Both the position numbers and the translations under genes were made by a program. Shown here piece by piece: positions 47,564 to 58,106 of a DNA stretch of 64,000 nt. Source of the DNA: Stutzerimonas degradans (GTDB lineage: Bacteria > Pseudomonadota > Gammaproteobacteria > Pseudomonadales > Pseudomonadaceae); NCBI RefSeq assembly GCF_024448505.1, contig NZ_JAMOHV010000001.1, positions 186,001-250,000 of the forward strand. Reading direction: 5' to 3'. Position 1 is the stretch's first letter. Every line of letters starts with the position of its first letter. The notes beneath the pieces were generated by a model that did no database searches, was not told where the DNA came from, and worked only from the letters and a program-made list of their open reading frames with translations.

Positions 47564-47791
47564 GGGTGACTCCTGGCGGGTAATGGGCGGTATTCGATCG
47601 CCCCATCGCACCCCATCCTAGGGTTCGTCGGCGGAAATGATATTGGTCGTCGGAACAGGAAGTGGCAGGCGAAAGGAGTAGAAACCCCCCGCCGCCGATG
47701 CCTTGCGACGCCATGCCGCGGCGCCCGGCCGGCTCGCCACTCGCGCAGGTGGCCTGTAACCTTGCCCGCTCAACCTTGCTGTGGTGCGCGC

Positions 47792-50700
47792 ATGCTCAAC
47801 CTCTACCACGCCCCCGATCTGGAAACCCTCGGCGAACTGGCCACCACGCTGCTCGCCCAGCCGCTGGCCGACCCTTTCGCCCCGGCGCGGATCGTGGTGC
47901 CCAGCCAGGGCATGGGCCGCTGGCTGACCCTGGAGCTGGCGCGCAAGCAGGGCATCGCCATGCAGCTCGACCTGCAGCTGCCGGCCGCCTTCGTCTGGGA
48001 TCTCAGCCGCACGGTGCTCGGCAGCCTGCCGGAGCAGTCGGCGTTCGCCCCGTCGACGCTCACCTGGCGGCTGTACGGCTGGCTGAGCGAGCCGGCCAAT
48101 CTGCAGCTGACGCCGCGTCTGGCGCAGTACCTGGACGGTGGCGACGAGCGTCGGCGGCTGAGCCTGGCGGCGAAGATCGCCGACACCTTCGACCAGTACC
48201 TGCTCTACCGCGACGACTGGCTGGCCGCCTGGGAGCGCGGCGAAACCCTCGACCTCGGGGCCGATGAAAGCTGGCAGGCGCTGCTCTGGCGCGAACTGAC
48301 CAAGAACGGCCACCCGCACCGCGCGCGTCTGCTCGGCGACCTGCTGCAGCGGTTGTACCGCGACGAGCCGCTGACCGCACTGCCCGAACGGCTGCTGGTG
48401 TTCGGCATCAGCAGCCTGCCGCCGCATCACCTGCGCGTGCTCGACGGCCTGGCGCGGCACATCGACGTGGTGGTCTGCGCGCTCAACCCGAGCCGCGAGG
48501 CCTGGGGCGAAATCCGCGATATCCGCGAGCTGGCGCGTCGGCCCGAAAGCGCTGCGGACGACTGGTACCTCGACGTCGGCCACCCGCTGCTGGCCAGCCT
48601 CGGCAAGCAGGGCCGCGATTTCTTCGATGCGCTGTTCGCCCTCGACGGCGCGGAGTTCGGCCTGTACTCCGAGGACGCGGACCTGCGTGACGACAGCCTG
48701 CTGCACGCGCTGCAGCACGACATCCTGCGCCTGCGCACGCGCCGGCCGGAGGAGCGCATGGCGCTGGCCGCCGACGACCGTTCGCTGGAAGTGCACGTTG
48801 CGCATTCACCGCTGCGCGAGGTGGAAATCCTCCATGACCAGCTGCTGGCGCGCTTTGCCGCCGACCCGGCGCTGAGCCCCGATCAGGTGGTGGTGCTGAC
48901 GCCGGATATCGAGCGTTACGCGCCGTTCATCGAGGCGGTATTCGCCGCCCGCGAGGGTGTGCCGCGCATTCCCTACAGCCTGGCCGACCGCAGCCTGCGC
49001 GCCGAGGTGCCGCTGATCGAGGCGTTCCTGCAGTTGCTGCTGCTGGCGCAGAGCCGCTTCACCGCCGAGGAAGTCCTCGCCTGGCTGGAGCAGCCGGCCA
49101 TTGCCCGCCGCGCCGGTATCGACAACGAAGACCTGCCGCTGCTGCGCGACTGGTTGCGTGACGCCGGCGTGCGCTGGGGTCGCGATGCCGGCCAGCGCGC
49201 CGCGCTCGGCCTGCCCGACGAGGCCGCGTTCACCTGGCGCCAGGGGCTGGATCGCCTGCTGCTGGGTTTTGCCGCGCCGCCGCAACTGGCCGGCGACGCC
49301 GCGCCGCTGCTCGGCGAGCACTGGCCGCTGGATGCCCTGGAAGGCGCGCGCGGCCAGCTGCTCGGGCGGCTGGTGGCATTCGTCGAGCGCCTCGGCGAGC
49401 TGGCCGACCGGCTCGCCCGCCCGCGATCGCTGGCGCAATGGGCCGACGATCTGCAGCTGCTGCTCGACGAGCTGTTCGATGAGCGCGAGGCCGGCGATAC
49501 CCTGTTGCTGCTGTCGCAGGCCTGCGCGGCGCTGCGCGAGCAGGCGCAGGCGGCGGACCTGGCCCGGCCGATCGAGGTGGAGCTGGTACATCAACAGCTC
49601 AGCGCGGCGCTGCAGCAGGGCGGCGGGGCGGCGGGCTTTCTCACCGGCGCGGTGACCTTCTGCACCATGGTGCCGATGCGCAGCCTGCCGTTCCGCCTGG
49701 TCTGCCTGCTCGGTCTCGACGACGGTGCCTTCCCGCGGCGCAATCCGCCGGCCGGCTTCGACCTGATTGCCCGCCATCCGCGCCGCGGTGACCGTGCACG
49801 GCGCCTGGACGACCGCTACCTGCTGCTGGAAACCCTGCTCTCGGCACGTGAGGCGCTGTACCTGTCCTACGTCGGCCGCGACCCGCGCGACAACGCCGAG
49901 CTGCCGCCTTCGGTGCTGCTCAGCGAGGTGCTGGAGGCAGTCGACCTCACTGCGGTGCTGGCCGACGGCGGCAAGCCCAGCGAGCGGATCGCCATCGCCC
50001 ATCCGCTGCAGCCCTTCGCCCCGGGCAACTTTGCCGACGGCGCGCATGCCGGCTTTGCCGCCGCCTGGTTCCGCGCCGCCCAGGCGCTGGCGGCACCCGC
50101 ACGGGACGTGGTGCCGTTCGCCAGCCTGCTCGCCGAGCCGGACGCCGCCTGGCTGACCATCGAGCCGTCGCAGCTGTTGCAGTGCTTTCGCCACCCGCCG
50201 CGCTTCCTGCTCGAGCAGCGCCTCGGCCTGCGCCTGGCCGAGGCCCAGCAGGCGCTGGCCAGTGACGAGCCGTTCGAGCTGGAGCTGCCCGCCTGGAATG
50301 GCCTGCGTCAGCTGTCGTTGCAGGCCGTCGAGCACGGCTGGAGCGACCGCGACGAGCGTCGGCTGGCCAGCGCCGCCGGTTGGCTGCCGCCCGGCGAACT
50401 CGGCCAGGCGCTGTGGGGGCGGCTGCGCGGGCCGGTGCGTGCGTTCGCCCCGCGGTTGTTCGAGCAGCGCCCGCAGGCCGTACCCGAGCCGCTGGCGATC
50501 GACATCACCCTCGCCGGCGTGCGCATCCACGGCTGGCTGGACGGCGTGACGCCGAGTGGGCTGTTCGGCTGGAAGCTCGGCCGCCTTGGCGAATGGGACC
50601 TGGCGCCGTTCTGGCTGCGCCACCTGCTGCTCAACCTGGCCGCCACGCCGGGTATCGAACGCCACAGCCTGCTGCTCTCGCCGGCCGGCGACTGGCAGCT

Positions 50701-51046
50701 GGGCCCGCTGGCGAACGCCGCCACGCTGCTCGAACCCTGGCTCGCTGCCTATCGCAGTGCCATCCGCGAGCCGCTGCCGCTGCTGGCGCGCAGCAGCCAC
50801 GCGTTCGCCCGCGGCTATCGCAATCCGGCGCGCGGCAGCGAACCCATCGAAACGGCGCGCAAGCGTGCCCGCGAGGCGTGGCTGGGCGCCGAGTTCAGCC
50901 CCATCGCCGGCGAGTGCGACGATCCCTGGAACGCGCTGGCCTTCCGCGACCGCGATCCGCTGGATGCGCGCTTCGAGGCGTTGGCCGAGCAGCTGATCGG
51001 CCCGGCGCTGGATGCCCTGGCCCCGGACGAGGAGCAAGACGCATGA
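47792..51046 (+). CDS. recC: Exodeoxyribonuclease V gamma subunit RecC
   Basis: 1084 residues from the ATG at 47792. It opens LNLYHAPDLETLGELATTLL with VPSQGMGRWLTLELA and GIAMQLDLQLPAAFVWDL, the standard RecC N-terminus. RecC has inactive helicase and nuclease folds that split the DNA strands and scan for Chi. It overlaps recB by 4 bp (ATGA) in a recC-recB-recD operon. There is no ptrA gene between recC and recB, unlike E. coli. Confidence 0.97.
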   Translation: MLNLYHAPDLETLGELATTLLAQPLADPFAPARIVVPSQGMGRWLTLELARKQGIAMQLDLQLPAAFVWDLSRTVLGSLPEQSAFAPSTLTWRLYGWLSEPANLQLTPRLAQYLDGGDERRRLSLAAKIADTFDQYLLYRDDWLAAWERGETLDLGADESWQALLWRELTKNGHPHRARLLGDLLQRLYRDEPLTALPERLLVFGISSLPPHHLRVLDGLARHIDVVVCALNPSREAWGEIRDIRELARRPESAADDWYLDVGHPLLASLGKQGRDFFDALFALDGAEFGLYSEDADLRDDSLLHALQHDILRLRTRRPEERMALAADDRSLEVHVAHSPLREVEILHDQLLARFAADPALSPDQVVVLTPDIERYAPFIEAVFAAREGVPRIPYSLADRSLRAEVPLIEAFLQLLLLAQSRFTAEEVLAWLEQPAIARRAGIDNEDLPLLRDWLRDAGVRWGRDAGQRAALGLPDEAAFTWRQGLDRLLLGFAAPPQLAGDAAPLLGEHWPLDALEGARGQLLGRLVAFVERLGELADRLARPRSLAQWADDLQLLLDELFDEREAGDTLLLLSQACAALREQAQAADLARPIEVELVHQQLSAALQQGGGAAGFLTGAVTFCTMVPMRSLPFRLVCLLGLDDGAFPRRNPPAGFDLIARHPRRGDRARRLDDRYLLLETLLSAREALYLSYVGRDPRDNAELPPSVLLSEVLEAVDLTAVLADGGKPSERIAIAHPLQPFAPGNFADGAHAGFAAAWFRAAQALAAPARDVVPFASLLAEPDAAWLTIEPSQLLQCFRHPPRFLLEQRLGLRLAEAQQALASDEPFELELPAWNGLRQLSLQAVEHGWSDRDERRLASAAGWLPPGELGQALWGRLRGPVRAFAPRLFEQRPQAVPEPLAIDITLAGVRIHGWLDGVTPSGLFGWKLGRLGEWDLAPFWLRHLLLNLAATPGIERHSLLLSPAGDWQLGPLANAATLLEPWLAAYRSAIREPLPLLARSSHAFARGYRNPARGSEPIETARKRAREAWLGAEFSPIAGECDDPWNALAFRDRDPLDARFEALAEQLIGPALDALAPDEEQDA

Positions 51047-54000
51047 GCCTGGACCTGCTCGATTCGCCGTTCGACGGCCGCTCGCTGATCGAGGCCAGCG
51101 CCGGCACCGGCAAGACCTGGACGCTCACTGCGCTCTACGCACGGCTGTTGCTGGAGCGCCAGCTATCGGTGGGGCAGATTCTGGTGGTCACCTACACCAC
51201 CGCCGCCACCGCCGAACTGCGCGAGCGCATCCGCGCGCGACTGGCCACGCTGCTGACGGTCTATGACGGCACGCCGAGCGACGACGACTTCCTCAACCGG
51301 CTGCACGCGCGCTTCCCCGACGACGCCTCGCGCCGGCGCCTGCTGCTCGCCGTGCACGGCTTCGACGAGGCCGCGGTATTCACCATCCACGGCTTCTGCC
51401 AGCGTGCCCTGCAGGACGCCGCCTTCGAGGCCGGCGGCGACTTCGACAGTGAACTCGCCGCCGACGACCGCGAACTGATCGACGCGCTGCTGACCGATGC
51501 CTGGCGTGGCGAGCTGGCCGCCGCCGATCCGGCGTGGGCGCGCCTGCTGGCCAAGCAGAAGATCACCCCGCAATGGCTGCGCCAGCGCCTGCGCGCGCAC
51601 CTGGGCAAGCCGTACCTGCGCGTCGAGCCGCACGAGCCGCCGGCGCCCACCGACAGCCGCGCCGTCGAGGCCGCCTGGCAGCGCGCCGCGACGCTCTGGC
51701 AGCAGAACGGCAGCGCCTGGGTGGAGGAACTCGACGCCCATCGCGGGCTGAGCCAGAGCACCCACAAGGCGCTGAAATTCCCGCTCTGGCGCAGCGAACT
51801 GGACGCCTGGTTCGCCGATCCGGCGGCGCTCTACGACGCCCCGGACGGCCTGCTCAAGTTCGGCGCGCGGGCGCTGGCCAAGGCCTGCAAGAAGGGCTTC
51901 GACGCCCCCGACTGCGCGCTGGCGCAGGCGCTGGATGAACTCGCCGACCGCCTCGCCGAGGCGCTGCCGGCCGGCCGCCAGCGGCTGGTCGCGCTGCAGG
52001 TGGCGCTGCTCGCACGGCTCAACCGCGAGCTGCCCGAGCGCAAGGCGGCGCAGCGCCTGCTGGCCTTCGACGACCTGCTCAACCGCCTCGACCAGGCGCT
52101 GCAGGGGCCGGTGGGCGAGGACCTGGCCGCCGCGCTGCGCAGCACGTATCCGCTGGCGCTGATCGACGAATTCCAGGACACCGATCCGATCCAGTACGCC
52201 ATCTTCGATCGCATCTACGCGCACGGCAGCGGCGCCTCGCTGTGCTTTGTCGGCGACCCCAAACAGGCGATCTACGCCTTTCGCGGCGCCGATCTGGCGA
52301 CCTACCTGCAGGCCCGCCAGCAGATCGACCGGCCGGCCTATGACCTGCCGGTCAACCACCGTTCGACGCCGCAACTGATCGATGCGCTGAATCGCCTGTT
52401 CGCCCGCCCGCGACCGTTCTCCGAAGACGGGTTGGACTATCCGCCGGTGACCGCCGCCGACAAGTCGCGCGCTACCCTGCGTCTGGACGAAGAGGAAGCC
52501 GGCGCGCCGCTGGCGCTGGTCTGGCTCGGCGACGATGCGCTGGGCAAGGCCGAGGCCGCCGAGCTCGCCGCCCGCGACTGTGCCCGGCGCATCGCGCGGC
52601 AACTGGCCGCCGCGGCCGAGGGCCGTGCCGGCTTCGAGCAGGACGGCCAGTTCATCCCGCTCAAGGGCGGCGACATCGCCGTGCTGGTCGCCAACCACCG
52701 CCAAGCCGCGCTGATCGCCGAGCAACTGGCCGCCCGCGGCGTACCCAGCGTGCGCCGCGGGCGCGATAGCGTCTGGGCCAGCGAGGAGGCCGCCGAGCTG
52801 GCCGCGGTGCTGGCCGCCTACGCCGAGCCGGGCCGCGAAGGCCTGCTGCGCCACGCCCTGGCCACGCGCCTGCTCGGGCGGAGCGCCGCCGATCTGGCGC
52901 GCTGCCAGGACGATCAGCGGCAATGGGACGGCGAGCGCGAGGCGGCCGAGCGCTATCACCAGCTCTGGCAGCAGCAGGGTTTCATGCGCGTGTTCCGCGC
53001 CTGGCTCGACGAGCAGGCGGTGGCCGAGCGCTTGCTGCGGCGCCTCGATGGCGAGCGGCGGCTGACCAATCTGCTGCACCTGGGTGAGCTGCTGCAGGCC
53101 GAGAGCCTGCTGCGGCCGGGGCTGGAGCCGCTGCTGGCGTGGTTCAACGCCCAGCGCGGTGGCGAAGGCGCCGGCGACGAGGCGCTGCTGCGCCTGGAAA
53201 GCGATGCCGAACGGGTGCAGATCGTCACCATCCACACCAGCAAGGGCCTGGAATACCCGCTGGTGTTCTGCCCGTTCCTCTGGGACGGCAAGCTGCTCGG
53301 CAAGAATCTCGACAGTGCGCGCTGCCACGACGAACACGGCCGGCCGCTGCTGGACCTGGGCAGCGCCGAGCTACCGGAAAACCTGCAGCGCGCGCGCCGC
53401 GAGACCTTCGCCGAGCAGCTGCGCCTGGCCTACGTGGCGCTGACCCGCGCGCGCGACCGGCTGTGGCTGCACTGGGGGCCGGTGGCGCTGCCCAAGGCGA
53501 AGAAGGACGGCGAGCTGCCCGAGGAAGGTCTGCACAGCAGCGCCCTGGCCTGGCTGCTGCACGGCCGCGAGCTGGGCGGTGCGGATGCGCTCGGTGAACT
53601 CGGCGGCCATCTGGCCACGCTGGACGGCGTCGGCCTGCGCAGCGAGGTCGAACGGCTGGCGCAGGCGAGCGCCGGCAGTACTGCCTGCCTGCCCCTAGAA
53701 AGTCATGAGGCGAGCACCGCCAACAACCTGCGCGCCGTCGCGCCGCGACAGCTGGCGCGGCTCGAGCGCAGCCTGCACAGCGCCTGGCGCATCGGCAGCT
53801 TCTCCGGACTCGCCGCCGGCCTGCACATGGAAGCGCCGGACCACGACGCGCTGGCCATGCCGGATGCGGCCGAGCCGGGCAGCGGTTTCTTCGCCTTCCC
53901 GCGTGGCGCGCGCGCCGGTACCTGCCTGCACGCGATCCTCGAAGACTGGGCGCGTGGCCGCGGCGCATTGGCCGAGCGGGTCGAACCGGCGCTGCAGGCC

Positions 54001-54591
54001 TTCGGTCTGCCGCTGGAATGGCGCGACATTGCCATCGCCCAGCTGGAGCAGGTGCTGACGACCGATCTCGACGGCGCCGGGCTGACGCTGGCCAGCCTGC
54101 ACACTGCACGGCGCCTGCCGGAGCTGGGCTTTACCTTCCCGGTGCGTCAGCTCGACGTCACGCGCCTGCGCGCGCTGCTCGCCGATCCGGCCAGCGGGCT
54201 GCCGGCGCCGCTGCGCGAGGCGGCGGCGCGGCTGGAGTTCGACACCCTGCGCGGCTTTCTCAAGGGTTTCATCGACCTCACCTTCGAGCATGACGGGCGC
54301 TGGTACATCGCCGACTACAAGTCCAACTGGCTCGGCCCGGACGCCAGCTACTACGGCGGCGAGCGGCTGTTGCAGGCGCTCGCCGGCGAACACTACTACC
54401 TGCAGTACCTGATCTACCTGGTGGCGCTGCGGCGTTTCCTGCGCCAGCGCCTGGCGGATTTCCGCGACGAGCAGCTGGGCGGCGCCTTCTACCTGTTCCT
54501 GCGCGGCATGCCCGCGGCCGGGGTGTATTTCGCCCGTCCCGACGATGCGTTGCTCGATGCGCTGGACCGGCTGTTCGAGGAGGGACACTGA
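51043..54591 (+). CDS. recB: Exodeoxyribonuclease V beta subunit RecB
   Basis: 1182 residues from the ATG at 51043. Walker A ASAGTGKT (about 18-25), Walker B LIDEFQDTDPIQ, helicase motif LTRARDRLWLH, and the C-terminal nuclease motif IDLTFEHDGRWYIADYKSNW near residue 1085 with the catalytic Asp-Tyr-Lys. RecB is the 3'-5' helicase and the only nuclease of RecBCD. Start and stop both overlap neighbours (recC by 4 bp, recD by 1 bp). Confidence 0.97.
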   Translation: MSLDLLDSPFDGRSLIEASAGTGKTWTLTALYARLLLERQLSVGQILVVTYTTAATAELRERIRARLATLLTVYDGTPSDDDFLNRLHARFPDDASRRRLLLAVHGFDEAAVFTIHGFCQRALQDAAFEAGGDFDSELAADDRELIDALLTDAWRGELAAADPAWARLLAKQKITPQWLRQRLRAHLGKPYLRVEPHEPPAPTDSRAVEAAWQRAATLWQQNGSAWVEELDAHRGLSQSTHKALKFPLWRSELDAWFADPAALYDAPDGLLKFGARALAKACKKGFDAPDCALAQALDELADRLAEALPAGRQRLVALQVALLARLNRELPERKAAQRLLAFDDLLNRLDQALQGPVGEDLAAALRSTYPLALIDEFQDTDPIQYAIFDRIYAHGSGASLCFVGDPKQAIYAFRGADLATYLQARQQIDRPAYDLPVNHRSTPQLIDALNRLFARPRPFSEDGLDYPPVTAADKSRATLRLDEEEAGAPLALVWLGDDALGKAEAAELAARDCARRIARQLAAAAEGRAGFEQDGQFIPLKGGDIAVLVANHRQAALIAEQLAARGVPSVRRGRDSVWASEEAAELAAVLAAYAEPGREGLLRHALATRLLGRSAADLARCQDDQRQWDGEREAAERYHQLWQQQGFMRVFRAWLDEQAVAERLLRRLDGERRLTNLLHLGELLQAESLLRPGLEPLLAWFNAQRGGEGAGDEALLRLESDAERVQIVTIHTSKGLEYPLVFCPFLWDGKLLGKNLDSARCHDEHGRPLLDLGSAELPENLQRARRETFAEQLRLAYVALTRARDRLWLHWGPVALPKAKKDGELPEEGLHSSALAWLLHGRELGGADALGELGGHLATLDGVGLRSEVERLAQASAGSTACLPLESHEASTANNLRAVAPRQLARLERSLHSAWRIGSFSGLAAGLHMEAPDHDALAMPDAAEPGSGFFAFPRGARAGTCLHAILEDWARGRGALAERVEPALQAFGLPLEWRDIAIAQLEQVLTTDLDGAGLTLASLHTARRLPELGFTFPVRQLDVTRLRALLADPASGLPAPLREAAARLEFDTLRGFLKGFIDLTFEHDGRWYIADYKSNWLGPDASYYGGERLLQALAGEHYYLQYLIYLVALRRFLRQRLADFRDEQLGGAFYLFLRGMPAAGVYFARPDDALLDALDRLFEEGH

Positions 54592-56438
54592 TGGCCGACA
54601 CCGCCGCAACGCTGGCGCAACTGCCGCTGGGTGCGCTGGAACGCGCCTTCATCGCCAGCCTGCAGCGCCTCGAGCCGACGGCGCCGGTGCCGGTCCTGCT
54701 GGCCGCCGCGCTGTGCTGCGAGGCGCTGGGCAAAGGCGATGTCTGCCTGCCGCTGGCGCGCCTGGCCGGGCGCAGGCCGTGGCCGGAGCACGATATCCGC
54801 CTGCCGGCGCTGGCCGACTGGCGCGCCTGCCTGCGCGCCTCGTCGCTGGTCGGCGCGCCCGGCGCCTACGCGCCGCTGATCCTCGACGGCGAGCGGCTCT
54901 ACCTCGCCCGTTACCAGGCCTACGAGCGGCAGCTGGCCGAACAGTTGCTGGCGCGTGCCGGCGATCGGCCGCCGGTCGATGAAGCGCAGCTCGGCGAGAG
55001 CCTGGCGCGGCTGTTCGCCTTCAATCAGCAGCGCCCGGACTGGCAACGGCTGGCCGCGGCGCAGGCGGTACGCCGGCGGCTGGCGGTGATTTCCGGCGGC
55101 CCCGGCACCGGCAAGACCACCACCGTGGTGCGCCTGCTCGCGGCATTGCTCGAACAGCCCGGCGGCGAGCGGCTGGCCATCGGCCTGGCGGCGCCCACCG
55201 GCAAGGCGGCGGCGCGCATGGCCGAGGCGATCCGCCACGCCAAGGCCGAGCTGCCGGTCAGTGACGCGGTCAAGGCGGCGCTGCCCGACGAGGCACGCAC
55301 CCTGCACCGCCTGCTTGGCAGCCGCGGCGACAGTCCGCGGGTGCGCCATGACGCGGCCAATCCGCTGCCGCTCGACGTGCTGGTGGTGGACGAGGCGTCG
55401 ATGGTCGATCTGGCGCTGATGGCCAAGCTGGTCGCCGCGCTGCCGCCCAAGGCGCGGCTGATCCTGCTCGGCGACAAGGACCAGCTCGCCGCCGTGGAAG
55501 CCGGCGCGGTGTTCGCCGAGCTCTGCGAAGGACGCGGCTTCGATGCCCAGGCGGCGGCCGATCTCGAGCGCATCACCGGGCAGGCCGTGGCGGTCGAAAC
55601 GCCGCACTCGCGTCTCGGCGACGCGGTGGTGCTGCTGACGCACAGCCACCGCTTCGCCGGTGGCAGCGGCATCGGCGAACTGGCGCGGCGGATCAACGGC
55701 GGTGACGCGCGCGGCACGCTGGCGTTGCTGGACGAGACGCGGGCCGATCTGCGCTGGAACGCGGCACCCGCCGCGCCGGCGCTGGTCGAGCGCCTGGAGG
55801 AGGGCTATCGGCCCTACCTGCAGGCCGCGCGGCAGGGCGATCCGGCACAGGCGTTCGCGGCGTTCAACGATTTCCGCGCACTCACCGCGCAGCGCGAAGG
55901 CGCCTTCGGCGTCAACGGTCTCAACGAGGCACTGGAGGCACGGCTGCGGCGCCGTGCCGGTGTGTCGGTGCGTGAGCGCTGGTATGCCGGCCGTGCGGTG
56001 ATGGTGCGGCAGAACGACTACGCGCTCGGCCTGTTCAACGGCGATATCGGCCTGTGCCTGTGGACCGAGCTCGGCTGGCGGGTGTTCTTCGAGGGCGACG
56101 ACGGCCATCGCGCGTTCGCGCCGGCGCGCCTGCCGAGCCACGACAGCGCCTTCGTCATGACGGTGCACAAGAGCCAGGGCTCGGAGTTCGGCGACGTGCT
56201 GCTGGCGCTACCCGAGCAGCCCAGCCCGTTGCTGACCCGCGCGCTGTTCTACACCGGCATCACCCGCGCCAAGCGCAAGGTGGAAATCTGGGCGTTGCCG
56301 GCGCGGCTGACCGAGGCTGTGAACACCCGCGCCGAACGCGCGGCCGGGCTGGCCGAACGGCTGGCGGTCGACCCGCTCACGGCGGTGATGCCGACGGGGG
56401 CCGCGAGCGGCGCGCAGGATCAGCTCAGTCTGTTCTGA
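54591..56438 (+). CDS. recD: Exodeoxyribonuclease V alpha subunit RecD
   Basis: 615 residues; the start codon shares its first base with the recB stop. Walker A SGGPGTGKTTTVVRLL at about 165-180, VLVVDEASMVDLALM (Walker B), LILLGDKDQLAAVEAGAVF, and the C-terminal MTVHKSQGSEFGDVLLALP and TGITRAKRKVEIW. It is the fast 5'-3' helicase of RecBCD. It ends the operon. Confidence 0.97.
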   Translation: MADTAATLAQLPLGALERAFIASLQRLEPTAPVPVLLAAALCCEALGKGDVCLPLARLAGRRPWPEHDIRLPALADWRACLRASSLVGAPGAYAPLILDGERLYLARYQAYERQLAEQLLARAGDRPPVDEAQLGESLARLFAFNQQRPDWQRLAAAQAVRRRLAVISGGPGTGKTTTVVRLLAALLEQPGGERLAIGLAAPTGKAAARMAEAIRHAKAELPVSDAVKAALPDEARTLHRLLGSRGDSPRVRHDAANPLPLDVLVVDEASMVDLALMAKLVAALPPKARLILLGDKDQLAAVEAGAVFAELCEGRGFDAQAAADLERITGQAVAVETPHSRLGDAVVLLTHSHRFAGGSGIGELARRINGGDARGTLALLDETRADLRWNAAPAAPALVERLEEGYRPYLQAARQGDPAQAFAAFNDFRALTAQREGAFGVNGLNEALEARLRRRAGVSVRERWYAGRAVMVRQNDYALGLFNGDIGLCLWTELGWRVFFEGDDGHRAFAPARLPSHDSAFVMTVHKSQGSEFGDVLLALPEQPSPLLTRALFYTGITRAKRKVEIWALPARLTEAVNTRAERAAGLAERLAVDPLTAVMPTGAASGAQDQLSLF

Positions 56439-56577
56439 TCGTCAGCCAAAAGTCGGCAACTTGCGGGCTGTGGCGGCTTTCTCGGCAGTGCGTCGACGGT
56501 TTCGTGAAGCGGTTGCCGATATCGCGGGTGGGTTTCTGCTCCGATGCGTGTTCGTCAGCGCACGCGGATTCGGACGT

Positions 56578-57021
56578 ATGGAAAAGCTCTTCTATCTCCT
56601 CTGGGCAGCCGTCAGCCTCGGGCTGGGCGGTCTGGCGCTGTTCGCCGTGTGGCAGCAGGCGAGCCTGGCCAATCTGCTGTTCCTCGGCATGGTCGGCTAC
56701 TACAGCTTCTGTTTCGGCGGGCTGATTCGCGCCGCCTACCTGCCGTGGGGGTTGCTGGGACCGCATCGGCGCAGCGGCTACTGGCTGTGCCTGATCCTGC
56801 TGCCGCTGGCGCTGATTCCGCTGCATGCGGCCTACCGGATCTGGGAGCAGGGCGGCTATGTGGCGGTGACGGCGTCACGGCGTACTGCCTGGCTGCACCA
56901 GCTGCTCGGCTGGCTGCAGGACGCACTCGGCTATCTCGGACCGCTGCTGGTGCTCTGCGCGCTGGGCATCGGCCTGGCACTGGCGCTGCTGCGCCTGCTG
57001 CGCAGGCAGGTGGCGCGCTGA
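56578..57021 (+). CDS. Uncharacterised inner-membrane protein
   Basis: 147 residues from the ATG at 56578, starting MEKLFYLLWAAVSLGLGGLA; a longer frame to 56461 is Arg-rich and lacks a ribosome-binding site. Four or so hydrophobic helices: near 5-25, 28-50, 60-80 and 115-138. No family recognised. It lies 139 bp after recD on the same strand and ends head-to-head against the AEC gene, with no bases between the two stops. The ribosome-binding site is weak, so confidence in expression is moderate. Confidence 0.65.
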   Translation: MEKLFYLLWAAVSLGLGGLALFAVWQQASLANLLFLGMVGYYSFCFGGLIRAAYLPWGLLGPHRRSGYWLCLILLPLALIPLHAAYRIWEQGGYVAVTASRRTAWLHQLLGWLQDALGYLGPLLVLCALGIGLALALLRLLRRQVAR

Positions 57022-57930
57022 TCAGCCTTCCAGCAGGGTCAGCACCAGCGGCAGGCTGGCGGCGGCGAGCAGCGTCTGCAGGGTGATGATGCCGGCCATC
57101 AGGTGGCTGTCGCCGCCGAGCTGACGGGTCAGCACATAGGCGGTCGGTGCGGTCGGCAGGGCGAAGAACAGCACGAGGATGGTGGTTTCCATCGCCGGCA
57201 GCGCGAGCAGTGCGGCGACGCCATATGCAAGCAACGGCACCGCCAGCAGACGCACGGCGCTGTTCCAGCCCAGCGTCGGAATTTCCCCGCTCAGTTCCTT
57301 GGGCTTCAGCGCCGCGCCCACGCACAGCAGCCCCAGCGGCAGACTGGCGGCGGCCAGCAGGCCGAGCAGGCGGTCGCTGCCGCCGGGCAGGCCAAAGCCG
57401 GCCAGGTTGACCAGCGCACCGGCCAGGCAGGCGAGAATCAGCGGGTTGCGCGCGATCGGCAGCAGCAGGCTGCGAGCGCTAATGCCACGTTCGGCGGTCA
57501 GCGCCCAGACCGACATCACGTTCACCGTCGGCACCATCAGCGCCAGCATCAGCGCCGCCAGCGCCAGGCCGTCCTTGCCGAACAGGCTGCCGACGGCCGC
57601 CAGGCCCAGATAGGTGTTGAAGCGCAACGCCCCCTGCGCGAGCGCGCCGAAGCGCGCCGCCGGCCAGCCGCGCAGACGCCGGCCGAGCAGCAGGACGCAC
57701 CAGGCCAGCCCCAGGGCGAGCAGCACCGCGGCGCCCAGGCGCGGCAAGGCCGGGTTGTCCAGCGGCGCGGTCGCCAGGCTGTTGAACAATAACGCCGGAA
57801 ACAGGACGAAGTAGTTCAACCGTTCGGCACCCGGCCAGAAGGCGTCGTCGGGGAAGCCGCGCAGACGCAGCACATAGCCGGCGACGATCAGGGCAAACAG
57901 GGGCCAGAGGGCGAGCAGAAGAGCGGTCAC
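57022..57930 (-). CDS. AEC (auxin efflux carrier) family transporter
   Basis: 302 residues from a GTG at 57930, chosen because the first transmembrane helix (LLLALWPLFALIVAGYVLRL) follows at once; no ribosome-binding site is obvious and a TTG at 57987 is an alternative. About 10 helices in two halves: YFVLFPALLFNSLA in the first and FALPTAPTAYVLTRQLGG in the second. Members move organic acids or other anions. Substrate unknown. It is divergent from the diguanylate cyclase gene. Confidence 0.88.
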   Translation of the reverse strand: MTALLLALWPLFALIVAGYVLRLRGFPDDAFWPGAERLNYFVLFPALLFNSLATAPLDNPALPRLGAAVLLALGLAWCVLLLGRRLRGWPAARFGALAQGALRFNTYLGLAAVGSLFGKDGLALAALMLALMVPTVNVMSVWALTAERGISARSLLLPIARNPLILACLAGALVNLAGFGLPGGSDRLLGLLAAASLPLGLLCVGAALKPKELSGEIPTLGWNSAVRLLAVPLLAYGVAALLALPAMETTILVLFFALPTAPTAYVLTRQLGGDSHLMAGIITLQTLLAAASLPLVLTLLEG

Positions 57931-58106
57931 GGGGTGCGTTCGGGCGATAGGAAGGCCGATCTTGGCGGCTCTTGCCGTGCGCCGCAAGCCGTCCTGCCGC
58001 GCCGGAACCGGCTCCGTTCGTCAGTCAGGCTCGCCGGCGGACGGTTGTTTGCGTCCCAGTAATGGCGTAGTGATATCATCCGGTGCCACCACAGCAGGCT
58101 TGTTTC

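Noticed and set aside
48000..56400. Frequent GCTGGCGC octamers as Chi-type sites linked to recBCD
   Set aside because: The octamer is expected to be common in coding DNA of this composition; enrichment and strand bias cannot be judged without counting over the genome.
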